A stretch of 64,000 bases of DNA from positions 684,501-748,500 of the forward strand of contig JAJDDB010000027.1 in the NCBI GenBank assembly GCA_029260575.1, read 5' to 3'. Shown one piece after another: positions 9,410 to 18,135 of the stretch. This stretch comes from Phycisphaerales bacterium. Lineage in GTDB: Bacteria > Planctomycetota > Phycisphaerae > Phycisphaerales > SM1A02. Position 1 is the stretch's first letter, and each line of letters starts with the position of its first letter. Under the pieces are notes generated by a model. The model did no database searches, was not told the origin of the DNA, and saw only the letters and a list, made by a program, of their open reading frames with translations. A program made the translations under genes and the position numbers.

Positions 9410-10369
9410 TTACACATCGTACGGGTCGAACGGCGGCGGCACATCACCGGGCGCTGGATCGCTACTCCCGAAGATGCGCCATTGCGGGCCGAAGCTCTCA
9501 AGGAAATACAGACTGTACGATTGCTCGAACACATATATCGGCAGCAACAGCACCCGGCCGATGTACGGCAGGCCGGCGATACAGCATGTCAGACACGTTG
9601 CGATCGTGGTGATCAATGCAATTGCAATTCTGATGACAAGGCGCATGAGCGCAAACAGAATAACTGCTCCGACGTTTGGCTTCACCAGCTCATGCCAGGA
9701 AATGCGCCACGCTTCCATCGCGCGAATGCGGCGAACATACATCACTGGAACCATGAAGTTCCGAACCAGAAACATGAAGCCCGAAAGTATGAGAAAGACC
9801 GGCACTCCGACGCCAATAAAGACGAGCATTGATGTCCACGCATTACTGTCAAACTGCTGTTTCTGAATGCTCGGCCACGCAAACGCAATACATGCGGAAG
9901 TCAGCAACAACCAGAATGCTGTCTGCGCGATCATCACCGCAACCAGAAACAGAAAGTAGCTGTTGCCCTGTTCACGAAATTCCTGCCACGGCTCGACCAC
10001 CGCCGCGCGGTTGCGCACGATGCCATCTATGAACATGAATCGTCCGCGGCTTTTTATCCACGCAAACAACAACATCAACGCAAAGATCACGATGAAGCAG
10101 ACGATTACTAAGATGATAAACAGTGTGAAATTCGCACGTATCCAATCGAGCATCGGGTTCGTGCCCGGCTGCGTCGAAGGACCGGCAGGTCCACCACCGC
10201 CACCGAAATTGTTATATCCGCCTCCCCCGCCGCCACCCTCGCCGAGGTACGCCAGAAACGCGCAGAACCCCAGCACGAACCACTTGCTGATTGCAAACGG
10301 CCGGAACAACACGAGCCCGGTCCGCGACATCGCCTGTTCGAATGGAGCGGTGACGGATGGTTGTGACAC
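9410..10369 (-). CDS. Polytopic membrane protein with glycine-rich loop
   Basis: This 319-residue membrane protein has no function I can assign. After a first hydrophobic segment (FAISKWFVLGFCAFLAYLG) comes a loop with long glycine runs, then about five more membrane segments (LFIILVIVCFIVIFALMLLFAW, FLFLVAVMIAQTAFWLLL, LVFIGVGVPVFLILSGFMFL and others). Such glycine-rich-loop proteins seem common in planctomycetes (recollection, not checked). GTG 10369 is chosen because a strong GGGAGGT sits 6 bases upstream; an ATG at 10396 lacks this. It sits alone between pdhA and paaD on the same strand. Confidence 0.75.
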   Translation of the reverse strand: MSQPSVTAPFEQAMSRTGLVLFRPFAISKWFVLGFCAFLAYLGEGGGGGGGYNNFGGGGGPAGPSTQPGTNPMLDWIRANFTLFIILVIVCFIVIFALMLLFAWIKSRGRFMFIDGIVRNRAAVVEPWQEFREQGNSYFLFLVAVMIAQTAFWLLLTSACIAFAWPSIQKQQFDSNAWTSMLVFIGVGVPVFLILSGFMFLVRNFMVPVMYVRRIRAMEAWRISWHELVKPNVGAVILFALMRLVIRIAIALITTIATCLTCCIAGLPYIGRVLLLPIYVFEQSYSLYFLESFGPQWRIFGSSDPAPGDVPPPFDPYDV

Positions 10370-10461
10370 GGTGTTACCTCCCGCAAACGCAGGCATTGAA
10401 ACAGCCTTCTACGGCTCTGTCTACCATCTGTCACGAACTATGGCGAGGCGTTGCAGGCTGC

Positions 10462-10965
10462 TCACACGCGCTTCATATGCTCGAACGAGTTGCGGCAGGC
10501 TTCGCAGTAATAAATCATTCGGCACCGCGTCGGGCCGAACGCGCTGTCCAGGCGCGTTGATTTCGACTCGCAAAATGGACACGGAATCGCGCTGGTGCGC
10601 AGCGGAACCGTCGCAGTCTGTTTGATCATACTATGAATATCAGAACCGCCTTGCGGCACAGTCACACCATGTTCGCGCAGCGACTCCCGCCCGGCAGCGC
10701 TGATGCGATCCACAGACCACGCCGGTTCGTACATGAAGTTCACAATGATGTCATCCACATCATCCAGCGTACGCAATTTCTTGATGATGTCATCCTGAAT
10801 CATCGCCAGAGCTGGACAACCAACGAACGTCGGCAAGATGTCAACTGTGACATTTGTGTCGTCAATTTCCACACGCTCAACAATACCAAGATCAACAATG
10901 CTGATCGGCATCTCCGGATCAGGCACTTCCCGCAACAGTTCAATGACAGCATCACGCGTCGGCAT
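10462..10965 (-). CDS. paaD: Phenylacetyl-CoA epoxidase subunit PaaD
   Basis: The 167-residue protein has the MIP18/DUF59-type N-terminal domain (LLREVPDPEMPISIVDLGIV, then PTFVGCPALAMIQDDI) and a C-terminal zinc-binding region with two CxxC pairs (CPFCESKSTRL and YYCEACRNSFEHMKRV). This combination is specific to PaaD, thought to help maturation or Fe-S supply of the PaaABCE ring epoxidase. paaC lies 0.9 kb upstream, separated by an unrelated membrane protein. paaA, paaB and paaE are not in the window. Confidence 0.92.
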   Translation of the reverse strand: MPTRDAVIELLREVPDPEMPISIVDLGIVERVEIDDTNVTVDILPTFVGCPALAMIQDDIIKKLRTLDDVDDIIVNFMYEPAWSVDRISAAGRESLREHGVTVPQGGSDIHSMIKQTATVPLRTSAIPCPFCESKSTRLDSAFGPTRCRMIYYCEACRNSFEHMKRV

Positions 10966-10988
10966 GGGATCATCATACGCCCATCACC

Positions 10989-11016
10989 GTCAGAAAGCCG
11001 CGACCGCTGGTCGCGC
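10989..11016 (+). repeat. Palindromic intergenic repeat, copy 2
   Basis: This begins GTCAGAAAGCCGCGACCG and continues into GGTCGCGC, matching the minus strand of 1906-1933 at 26 of 28 positions. The centre can fold as GCGACC/GGTCGC. It lies just upstream of paaD. Confidence 0.6.
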
Positions 11017-11040
11017 TCTTCCGATCATCGCCAATTCGGT

Positions 11041-11754
11041 TTAGCCGCGCCCCGACCGAAGGGAAGAAAGCGCGCCCCCGCATTCACTACACAATTCAGA
11101 ATCTCCGCGCTGATAGCCGCACCTCTCACACAATCCTCGCCGCAGCCTTCTCCATCGGCGCATTCCTGCACAGCCAAAGAGCAACGCCCACAACGGAACT
11201 GCAAACACCAACGCGTTGACCGCGAATCCCGTCCAGATCGGCAGCAACGGAATGTATATGTCGTGCGTCAACGGTTGCCGGGTTCGATCTCCAAGCGGAT
11301 ACAGTTTCCACTGCCCGCACGGCCAACGGATACTCCATTGATTCTGTCTGTTTATCAATTCTCCGTCGGGCGATCTCAGAAAATCGCTGTAGTACCGCAG
11401 CGAAAGCATCGGCCAGCCGCGCGCTACCGTCGAGCGGGACTCGATCCAACCCTCTGCGGTACGATACTCATCCAATGGAATGTCGAATTCGCTCCAGGAG
11501 GGAATGCTGTCTTCCGGAATCGTATTCGTGACACCCGTTCGAGTGTCATGTCGGCGAGAATTGAGAAACAGCGTTCCGAAATTCGAGGTCGTGCTAACAT
11601 CCCACTGATACCCAGCAGTCGGCCGCAGCGCCCCGCCGTGTTCCCCATCCAGTGGATTCACCGCAAGCGCTATTCCCCACGCGACAAGTACGTTGATCAC
11701 CGCACCGATCAACAAACACACCGCAACTCGTAACAGGTGTTTCATTGCGGTCAT
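11041..11754 (-). CDS. Membrane protein with C-terminal zinc ribbon
   Basis: I do not recognise a named family. The 237-residue protein has an N-terminal membrane anchor (LLRVAVCLLIGAVINVLVAWGI), a polar stretch of about 130 residues probably outside the cytoplasm, and a second membrane span (AVNALVFAVPLWALLFGC). It ends with a cytoplasmic zinc ribbon, CERCGYQRGDSELCSECGG. The ribbon resembles those of other proteins in the window. Either ATG 11754 or ATG 11745 could be used. A 19-base motif shared with the DUF418 gene's upstream region lies at 11831-11849. Confidence 0.72.
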   Translation of the reverse strand: MTAMKHLLRVAVCLLIGAVINVLVAWGIALAVNPLDGEHGGALRPTAGYQWDVSTTSNFGTLFLNSRRHDTRTGVTNTIPEDSIPSWSEFDIPLDEYRTAEGWIESRSTVARGWPMLSLRYYSDFLRSPDGELINRQNQWSIRWPCGQWKLYPLGDRTRQPLTHDIYIPLLPIWTGFAVNALVFAVPLWALLFGCAGMRRWRRLRRGLCERCGYQRGDSELCSECGGALSSLRSGRG

Positions 11755-11830
11755 ATTGTATCGCGGCGCACAGCACGCTACACGTGTGACATTTCATAAT
11801 CGAGCGACGGTGTGTCAACGTCGCTCAACG

Positions 11831-11849
11831 ATCGACCTTCGGCCAATAA
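11831..11849 (-). repeat. 19-base shared upstream motif, copy 1
   Basis: The 19 bases ATCGACCTTCGGCCAATAA (plus strand) recur identically at 52186-52204. Here they lie 77-95 bases upstream of a minus-strand membrane-protein start. The role, operator or repeat relic, is unknown. Confidence 0.5.
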
Positions 11850-11899
11850 GCACGCTGAAGCATGCCCTGCCGCCATGATTCATTTCGACGTGTCGGCGT

Positions 11900-12682
11900 T
11901 TACCACTTCGCATCCGGTTCCAGTCGATACACCGCGCACATCTCATCGAGCAGTTCCGTCAGCTCCGACGTGTGCGCCCCCTGCCGACCGCCTAGCACTG
12001 TCGGATCCGGCGGCGCCAGCTCCACATGCAGCGTACCGGCTGTACACACACTTGTGATCTCCTGTTTCCATTGCTCGAACATGTCGCCCGCAACCGGATA
12101 CAACCCCTCGCGCACCAACGTGTCTATGTGCTGTACCGGCTCAAATAACATCACTGCCTGCGGCGCAAGCGCATCGAGTGCTGCCTGCATGCGCGCGTTG
12201 GATTCGGCATCGCCCCTGCCAAGGCGCATCACCCAGGCATCGGAGTGTTCGACATGCACCTGCTCTTCCGCGCCCAACCGTTTGGCAAGCTGGGCCAGCG
12301 GCGTAAAACTCGATTCACTCAAGCGACCCAGCCGCAAGTGATCAAAATGATCACAGAATAGTTGCCTGGCCAGCGCAGTCGCCCAATTGAATTCGTCCTG
12401 CAGTTCGACAATCTGCGCGCAGCGATATTCACCCGGCGACCGAGCAAACGCCAGTGCATCAGCACTGCGTTGGTGTTCATCAACTGTTGCTGCAAGTTCA
12501 TAGAGCGCCTGCGCGTGGGCGATTTCATCCTGCGCAAGTGAACTGAAAGCAATATCTTCTTCGAGAATCGGCCCGAGCCCGGTCCAATCGCTGTTGCGGT
12601 GGCCTAGCATCAGCTTGTCATCGGCCACCGAAAGCAAAAGCTCCAGCAGCGCGGTCTTCGTAACGGTCGCAAGGGCGGTCAT
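11900..12682 (-). CDS. paaC: Phenylacetyl-CoA epoxidase subunit PaaC
   Basis: This 260-residue ferritin-like protein is the structural partner of the catalytic PaaA subunit in the phenylacetyl-CoA 1,2-epoxidase. The N-terminal helix ADDKLMLGHRNSDWTGLGP followed by EEDIAFSSLAQDEIAHAQAL, the middle DEFNWATALARQLFCDHFDH, and the EEQVHVEHSDAW segment match PaaC. Earlier in-frame starts exist up to 12727; ATG 12682 fits the family's usual N-terminus, but no clear Shine-Dalgarno separates the choices. paaA and paaB are not adjacent: an aquaporin gene lies upstream and a membrane protein downstream. Confidence 0.9.
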   Translation of the reverse strand: MTALATVTKTALLELLLSVADDKLMLGHRNSDWTGLGPILEEDIAFSSLAQDEIAHAQALYELAATVDEHQRSADALAFARSPGEYRCAQIVELQDEFNWATALARQLFCDHFDHLRLGRLSESSFTPLAQLAKRLGAEEQVHVEHSDAWVMRLGRGDAESNARMQAALDALAPQAVMLFEPVQHIDTLVREGLYPVAGDMFEQWKQEITSVCTAGTLHVELAPPDPTVLGGRQGAHTSELTELLDEMCAVYRLEPDAKW

Positions 12683-12768
12683 GGACACAGCATCGCGGAA
12701 CATGGACATCGAGGCAAGAGGCCACACGCAGCCGTTTCATGTGATTGACTATCAGGCTTTCGGGGTTT

Positions 12769-13431
12769 TCAACGTTTGGGCGTTTGCACCGTCACCATCC
12801 ACACCGCTACCGCAATCGCTGCTCCAATCAATGGTGCCGTCAGGTAAATCCAGAGTTGGCTCATATCACCAGCGACAGCCGCCGGGCCAAATGATCGGGC
12901 CGGGTTCATTGACGCTCCACTGACCGGCCCGCCGAACAGCACATCCAGCGTGATCGTTCCCCCGATTGCAACGCCTGCCATCAATCCCTGCTCTTTCGAG
13001 CCGGTCGCAACGCACAAAATCACGAACATAAGGAAAAATGTCAGGATGATTTCGAGTACGAACGATTGCATTGCGCTGCCTGCTGGCGTCGTTTGACCAA
13101 GCGTTGCAGCATCGGGATAGATCGCATGCAGTGCAAACGCTGCCGCCAGTCCGCCGATGCTCTGGGCAATGATGTACCCGGCTGCGTCGAGCGCTTTCAT
13201 TCTGCCTGCAATCAGAAAACCAACCGTCACCGCCGGGTTGATATGCGCGCCGCTGGTTTCACCGATCGCAATGACCATTGCCATGATCGCCAGTCCGAAC
13301 GTCAGCGCGATGCCGACATGTGTAACCGCGCCGTCACTGAGGCCGTCAGCAATGATTGCCCCGCAGCCAGCAAAGGTCAGCGTGAATGTACCCACACCTT
13401 CTGCTGCGACACGTCGGGGTAATGCGATCAT
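12769..13431 (-). CDS. Aquaporin (MIP family), probably arsenite channel
   Basis: The 220-residue channel has six membrane helices and both half-helix signatures, GAHINPAVT and ASMNPARSFGP. Glycine- and alanine-rich helices such as FGLAIMAMVIAIG are typical. It starts 33 bases after the arsenate reductase gene on the same strand, with AGGAG 9 bases before ATG 13431. In rhizobial ars operons an aquaglyceroporin (AqpS) paired with ArsC lets arsenite leave the cell after reduction. That is the likeliest role here, by context only; water or glycerol transport is the alternative. Confidence 0.9.
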   Translation of the reverse strand: MIALPRRVAAEGVGTFTLTFAGCGAIIADGLSDGAVTHVGIALTFGLAIMAMVIAIGETSGAHINPAVTVGFLIAGRMKALDAAGYIIAQSIGGLAAAFALHAIYPDAATLGQTTPAGSAMQSFVLEIILTFFLMFVILCVATGSKEQGLMAGVAIGGTITLDVLFGGPVSGASMNPARSFGPAAVAGDMSQLWIYLTAPLIGAAIAVAVWMVTVQTPKR

Positions 13432-13464
13432 CGTCAACGACTCCTTACCTAGTGAGCCGGCCGA

Positions 13465-13923
13465 TCATACCTGAGCATTCTGTGACGACTCGCTGTCGTC
13501 AGGTTTCTCCAACCACGACTCGAGCCGCCTGCGAATTGCATCACGGACCTGCCGAAACACCGCAAGCTTTTCCGCATCACTGCCTGTTGCAGCGGATGGA
13601 TCTTCAAAGAACCAGTGGTGTGTCTGCCCGACGCCGGGCCAGTCCGTCGGACATTGTGCAGCCGCCTTGTCACACACGATGACCAGATGATCAACTTGCC
13701 ATGTGCCGCGATACGTATCAATCGATTCCGCAGTGTGCTGTGAGATGTCAATGCCGATTTCTTGCATCGCCTGCACCGCAAATGGGTTGAGCACACCAGG
13801 CTCTACGCCGGCGCTTGCAATACCAAAACGATCTCCCGCTGCATGCCGAAACAATCCCTCCGCCATCTGGCTACGCGCGGAATTGTGGCTGCACACAAAT
13901 AACACGCCCGACTTCACTGTCAC
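13465..13923 (-). CDS. arsC: Arsenate reductase, thioredoxin-coupled ArsC
   Basis: The 152-residue protein has the low-molecular-weight phosphatase loop FVCSHNSARSQMAEG near its N-terminus and the further cysteine pair of the thioredoxin-linked arsenate reductases (VIVCDKAAAQCPTDWPG). It should reduce arsenate to arsenite through a three-cysteine relay. GTG 13923 is clearly the start: CGGAGG lies 8 bases upstream, while the longer frame would run towards the tRNA gene. It is the first gene of a pair with the aquaporin. No arsR or efflux gene is seen next to it. Confidence 0.93.
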   Translation of the reverse strand: MTVKSGVLFVCSHNSARSQMAEGLFRHAAGDRFGIASAGVEPGVLNPFAVQAMQEIGIDISQHTAESIDTYRGTWQVDHLVIVCDKAAAQCPTDWPGVGQTHHWFFEDPSAATGSDAEKLAVFRQVRDAIRRRLESWLEKPDDSESSQNAQV

Positions 13924-13989
13924 ATTTCTACCTCCGAGGATTCGGCGATTCAAAGCGCCGATCCCAGTCAACCCCCGGGCATATAAAGC

Positions 13990-14062
13990 GCCCCGGCCAG
14001 GATTCGAACCTGGGACCTGCGGTTTAGAAGACCGCTGCTCTATCCAACTGAGCTACCGGGGC
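13990..14062 (-). tRNA. tRNA-Arg (anticodon TCT)
   Basis: On the minus strand the 73 bases fold as a standard cloverleaf. The acceptor stem is GCCCCGG/CCGGGGC, the D-stem GCTC/GAGC, the anticodon stem GCGGT/ACCGC with loop CTTCTAA, and the T-arm CCAGG TTCGAAT CCTGG. The anticodon TCT reads AGA/AGG arginine codons. CCA is not encoded. Confidence 0.97.
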
Positions 14063-14420
14063 AGAACTTCTGTCCTGCCGATATTAGGCAGATAATCGGT
14101 TGCTGTGGTTTAGGATCGATAGCCGCCCGAATCGTCGCTCAGCAGCGCACAACACGACTGTATGAGAATCGGCCCATCTCCAGAACACATACGTGTCTCG
14201 CCATTTCATTGCACAGATCAGCGATCGAATCTTCTAAGTATTCTTGAATCGCGGGGAGCCGATTGTCATACTGACCAGCAGTTCAAAGCAACTGATGTGC
14301 ATACACTTACGGGCAAACCGGACGCTTTGATCCGTAATAGCCATAGACTTAAGGCAGCTATCGAGCCTTTTATTCATCGTCCTGCATCATCGTGCTGGAC
14401 TCGAACATGCCCCCCCACAG
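14063..14420. other. Gene-free stretch between tRNA-Arg and response regulator
   Basis: No convincing coding frame is seen here. The plus-strand intrinsic terminator at 14421-14460 has no gene upstream of it, so a small plus-strand RNA may be transcribed from this stretch. I could not identify its promoter or class. Confidence 0.4.
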
Positions 14421-14460
14421 AGGTCTCCGTTTCCTGTGTATGGTGACGGGGACCTTTTTT
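14421..14460 (+). terminator. Orphan intrinsic terminator
   Basis: AGGTCTCCGT (14421-14430) pairs with ACGGGGACCT (14446-14455), ten pairs including one G-U, followed by a T run. It works only in the plus direction. The nearest coding genes on both sides are on the minus strand. Confidence 0.75.
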
Positions 14461-14519
14461 ATGTTCACTCTGAACCAGCACGCCTGGGCACGTTGATGCA
14501 TCGCCGTCCGGCTGCGTCT

Positions 14520-15170
14520 TCAGACTTCTACAAGTCCTTCTGCGATTGCGTATCGAACGAGTTCCGCGCGATCGTGCAGATCAAGCTTGCGCATAATTGC
14601 TTTGCGATGATTGTCGATCGTCATCGGGCTTCGGCACAATTCCTCAGCAATCGTCGTGCGCGACTTGCCCTTGGCAATCATTCGCAGAACCTGCATCTCC
14701 CTCGTGGTCAACCGGCTGAGCTTCGACCCCGCCAAAGCTGCAGTAGCTGCTTCCGCACCGCCTGTTTCCTGCACGGAACTGCTGAAACATTGCTCGCCGG
14801 CGGCAACACGGCGAATACAGTCAATAATCTCTTCCGGCGCATCTGCCTTGGAGAGGTAACCCCAAGCTCCGGCCTTATACGCACTATTGAGATACCGGTC
14901 GCGCACATGCGCGCTGAGCATGATCGGCCGAACGCCAGGCTCGACACGAAGCAGCTGCGCTATTGCATCAAACACGTCCGGGCCGGGCATGTCGACATCA
15001 AGCAGAACAACTGTTGCCCTTGCCTTCTGCACCTCTTCGACGAGATGTTCAGCGGTGCCGAGCCGACCGACATACTCCATGTCGGTTTCATGCTCAATTC
15101 TAGAGCGAAGGCCCTCGACGAGGAATTCGTGATCGTCAACACAGAGGATTCTGATCTGATCAGATTTCAT
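14520..15170 (-). CDS. NarL/FixJ-type response regulator
   Basis: The 216-residue regulator has an N-terminal receiver domain (acidic pocket CVDDHE, phospho-acceptor VVLLDVDMPG, conserved lysine region WGYLSKADAPEE) and a C-terminal LuxR-type helix-turn-helix (SRLTTREMQVLRMIAKGKS, then RSPMTIDNHRKAIMRKL). It starts at ATG 15170 inside the last codons of the histidine kinase gene (11-base overlap), with AGGAGG upstream. The two are thus translationally linked and form one two-component system. Targets are not evident. Confidence 0.92.
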   Translation of the reverse strand: MKSDQIRILCVDDHEFLVEGLRSRIEHETDMEYVGRLGTAEHLVEEVQKARATVVLLDVDMPGPDVFDAIAQLLRVEPGVRPIMLSAHVRDRYLNSAYKAGAWGYLSKADAPEEIIDCIRRVAAGEQCFSSSVQETGGAEAATAALAGSKLSRLTTREMQVLRMIAKGKSRTTIAEELCRSPMTIDNHRKAIMRKLDLHDRAELVRYAIAEGLVEV

Positions 15171-18135
15171 GATTCTGACCTCCTGTGCATGCCTGCGACT
15201 GTCTGACAACCTGCTGGATGTGACTCAGATCACTGTCAGCGCTGATGCTTGATACACCGAGCTCCATCCATTCGGCCGACGCGTCGCCAAATACGATAAT
15301 CGTTGCATCCGGGCTTCGCACGCGATGCAACCGGGCCAGTGCGAGATTCTCATCGTTCGGTTCCGTCACCCACAACGCACCGGCCGGCGGTTGCACGCCC
15401 AGCGCCTGGCGCACATTGTAGCCGGATGATTCCAGAAGGCTCTTTATCCAACCGGACGTTCGCGCATCGTGTAACGACACAACTGCTTCGCGTCTGGTTC
15501 CATCGCGTTGGGCTGCCTGTTGCCTGGCAGGAAGCGCCAGCGAAACTGTGGTGCCTCTTCCCGGCGCTGACTCGATATCAACATGCCCGCCGGCCGATTG
15601 GGCAACGCCATGCACGAGCGAAAGCCCCAGCCCGGTCGACAAGCCACGTTTCTTGGTCGTAAAAAACGGCTCCAGTACGTGCGACTTCACGTCTTCGGTC
15701 ATGCCGCAGCCACGATCTGAGACTTCAAGAATAACCATCTGTCCACCATCAGCGGCCCGCGCAGTCACCGTGACCGGCGAAGCATCGTCTGTCGCTTCCG
15801 CTGCGTTCACGACAAGGTTCAACACTGCCTGCGTCAACTGATGCGGCTGCGCACGAACAGTCGGCAGGCCGCGCGGAAAATTGTGTTCCAGTCGAATCCG
15901 CTCGGGCAGCGCCCCCTGAATGAGCGTTCGAACCTGCGGCCACCACTCGTCAATGTTCGTCGCTGCGGTCGATGACGCTTGCTGCGCAGGGTCAGTCGCC
16001 AGCAATCGCAGGCCATCGCTGAGTTGCTGAAGGTAATTCACAGTATCCCGCACAGACACCAGAAGACTGTTGTCATCTGCCGACTGTGTCGACCAGTCCA
16101 CCGCTTCCAGACGACAGCGCAGCGGAAACAGAACATTGTTCATGTCGTGACCCAGCCCTGCTGTCAACGTCCCGATTGATGCAAGTCGGTCTGCGGCGCG
16201 TAGACGCTCCTGGGATTTGCGCAGTTCCGCTTCTGCACGCGCTCGACGAGTAGCTATGCCCGCAATTTTCGCTGATGATTCCATCATTTCAACATGCGGC
16301 GGCCCAGGGAGGCGGGGAATCGTCCCGAACAGCGCAATCGTGCCAAGTATCTCGCCCGCTTCCGATTCAATTGGTTCTATCCAGCAGCAACGGAAGCCCG
16401 CAGCACGCAGACCAGCAACGCAATCCGGAGCAGGATCCACCTCGGTCAGATCTTCCATAGTGATGCGATGTCCGCTCTCCATCGCCTCTCGACACCCCTG
16501 CATCTGTGTGACCGCAAAAATCTCCTGCAATCGTCGCTGCTGCTGAATGTCAAAACCTGCTGATGCTGCGATCTCAAGTTCTCCGCTTGCAGGATCACTC
16601 AAGATGACTGCGCAGCACAGCGTCGGATCGAGAAACCGTACGCTTGCAGCGATCATCTCCAGAATTGATTCAAGGGATTTTCCCGTGGCAATGCGCTCCA
16701 GCACCTTGTTGCGGCCGGCCTTGATGATCTCTGCCTGCTTCATGTCCGTGATGTCAATCGCCACGCCAAGTACTTCATTGGCCTGATTGTGCTCGTCAAT
16801 GATCGCCTGCTTGTGCGTCTTGAACCACCGCCGATTGCCTTCCGTATCAGTGACAACCTCTTCAGGAATCGTCAACGGTTCACGCGTATTCAAAACGCGA
16901 AGATCATCTTCACGAAAGTGCTCTACCTCGTCGGTTTGTTCATTGAAATCCGCATCGGTCTTGCCAATCAACTCCTTGACCGTGGTCCCGTAGGCCGCTG
17001 CAAGCGCCAGATTGGCCAGCGTAAATCGTCCGCTGCGGTCCTTGGCAAATATGAAACTCGGATTCAGGTCCAGAACCTGCCGAAGGTACGAGCGTTGTTG
17101 GCGAAGCTCCTGCTCAGCCAGCGAACTCTCGGTAACGTCATTGATGAATCCCTCGAGATACTCCAGGTGATCACCGTCAAATACGCCGAGACCGCGCTCT
17201 TCCACCCACCGCCACTCGCCATCGCGCCGCTTGATTCGATACTTCAGTTCAAACGGAATGCGCTGTGATAGCGCCGCATCAACCGTGCGCGGTATCTCTG
17301 CTGCGTCATCGGGGTGAAAAAGTTCAACAAAGCTGATGCGATCTTCGAGAAAATCCTGCCGTGGATAACCGGTAAGTGTTTCCACTTCATCATTCAGGAC
17401 CAGCATCGTGTACCGCTCATCATTTCGGCACAGGTAAATCACGCCCGGAACATTCTCTGCCAGCAATCGAAACCGCCGTTCGGATTCCACGAGATGCGCC
17501 ACGTCCCTGCTGTGCCGCCGCTCAGCCGTTCGCATTCGAACGACAAGAACCGCAGCAAAGGCCATTGCCAACAAACCTGAAACAATCAGCGCCACATACA
17601 GCGACTCCCAATTCTGAGATAACTGCTCCGACAATTCTGCTTGGCGAGCACGAACCACACTGAGCACCTGATCAGCCTGCAGTTCCAACTGAGAGGCCGC
17701 GAGAGAGAATGCCTCAGCGTCTCGTTCATCCCGGGCGACCAGCATGTGAGCTGCCTCGTACACTTCCTGCAATTGCATTTCAAGATCGGACACTGCGTCG
17801 ATCACGGCTGCATCAGCAGATTCGACTTTCGCACGTCCCAGCACCTCGCGCTCATCACCAAGTCTCTGCAGTTCTTGCCCAGGTTCCGCGCCGCCATCTG
17901 CGCCGAGGATTTCAGCCGTAAGCCCGCTCACCGCAGATCGCGCGCTATCCACTGCCACGAGTATCGTTACATTCTGAATGACCTGGCCGCGCAAATCGTT
18001 ATACGACACCGCCAGATGGATGCACCACACCACAAGCATGATCGAAAGCAACAGACCGACCATGACCACCGGAGTCACCGGGCCAGCCTGCTGATCTGGC
18101 TGCTTGAGCACCGCAATATCCGATGCCGTTGCCAT
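15160..18135 (-). CDS. Large PAS/GAF sensor histidine kinase
   Basis: The 991-residue kinase has two membrane helices (roughly residues 20-45 and 180-205) around a periplasmic helical domain. Two PAS domains follow (FRLLAENVPGVIYLC and LRQVLDLNPSFIFAKDRSG), then a GAF-like domain. The dimerisation helix carries the histidine in TAGLGHDMNN; the ATPase domain shows NLVVNAAEATDD, DRGCGM and GLGLSLVHG. The last 100 residues resemble a receiver fold but lack a clear phospho-acceptor aspartate, so it looks like a degenerate receiver. ATG 18135 is chosen over upstream starts by domain fit. It overlaps its response regulator. Confidence 0.92.
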   Translation of the reverse strand: MATASDIAVLKQPDQQAGPVTPVVMVGLLLSIMLVVWCIHLAVSYNDLRGQVIQNVTILVAVDSARSAVSGLTAEILGADGGAEPGQELQRLGDEREVLGRAKVESADAAVIDAVSDLEMQLQEVYEAAHMLVARDERDAEAFSLAASQLELQADQVLSVVRARQAELSEQLSQNWESLYVALIVSGLLAMAFAAVLVVRMRTAERRHSRDVAHLVESERRFRLLAENVPGVIYLCRNDERYTMLVLNDEVETLTGYPRQDFLEDRISFVELFHPDDAAEIPRTVDAALSQRIPFELKYRIKRRDGEWRWVEERGLGVFDGDHLEYLEGFINDVTESSLAEQELRQQRSYLRQVLDLNPSFIFAKDRSGRFTLANLALAAAYGTTVKELIGKTDADFNEQTDEVEHFREDDLRVLNTREPLTIPEEVVTDTEGNRRWFKTHKQAIIDEHNQANEVLGVAIDITDMKQAEIIKAGRNKVLERIATGKSLESILEMIAASVRFLDPTLCCAVILSDPASGELEIAASAGFDIQQQRRLQEIFAVTQMQGCREAMESGHRITMEDLTEVDPAPDCVAGLRAAGFRCCWIEPIESEAGEILGTIALFGTIPRLPGPPHVEMMESSAKIAGIATRRARAEAELRKSQERLRAADRLASIGTLTAGLGHDMNNVLFPLRCRLEAVDWSTQSADDNSLLVSVRDTVNYLQQLSDGLRLLATDPAQQASSTAATNIDEWWPQVRTLIQGALPERIRLEHNFPRGLPTVRAQPHQLTQAVLNLVVNAAEATDDASPVTVTARAADGGQMVILEVSDRGCGMTEDVKSHVLEPFFTTKKRGLSTGLGLSLVHGVAQSAGGHVDIESAPGRGTTVSLALPARQQAAQRDGTRREAVVSLHDARTSGWIKSLLESSGYNVRQALGVQPPAGALWVTEPNDENLALARLHRVRSPDATIIVFGDASAEWMELGVSSISADSDLSHIQQVVRQSQACTGGQNHEI

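Noticed and set aside
10180-10250. Low-complexity CCGCC-rich stretch as a repeat or regulatory tract
   Set aside because: It encodes the glycine-rich loop of the membrane protein at 9410-10369 in frame.
14285-14335. Possible cyclic-di-GMP (GEMM) riboswitch, because of GGGCAAACCGGACGC
   Set aside because: The bases resemble the conserved GCAAAC and GACGC parts, but there is no room for the hairpin that must separate them, and no gene follows on the plus strand.
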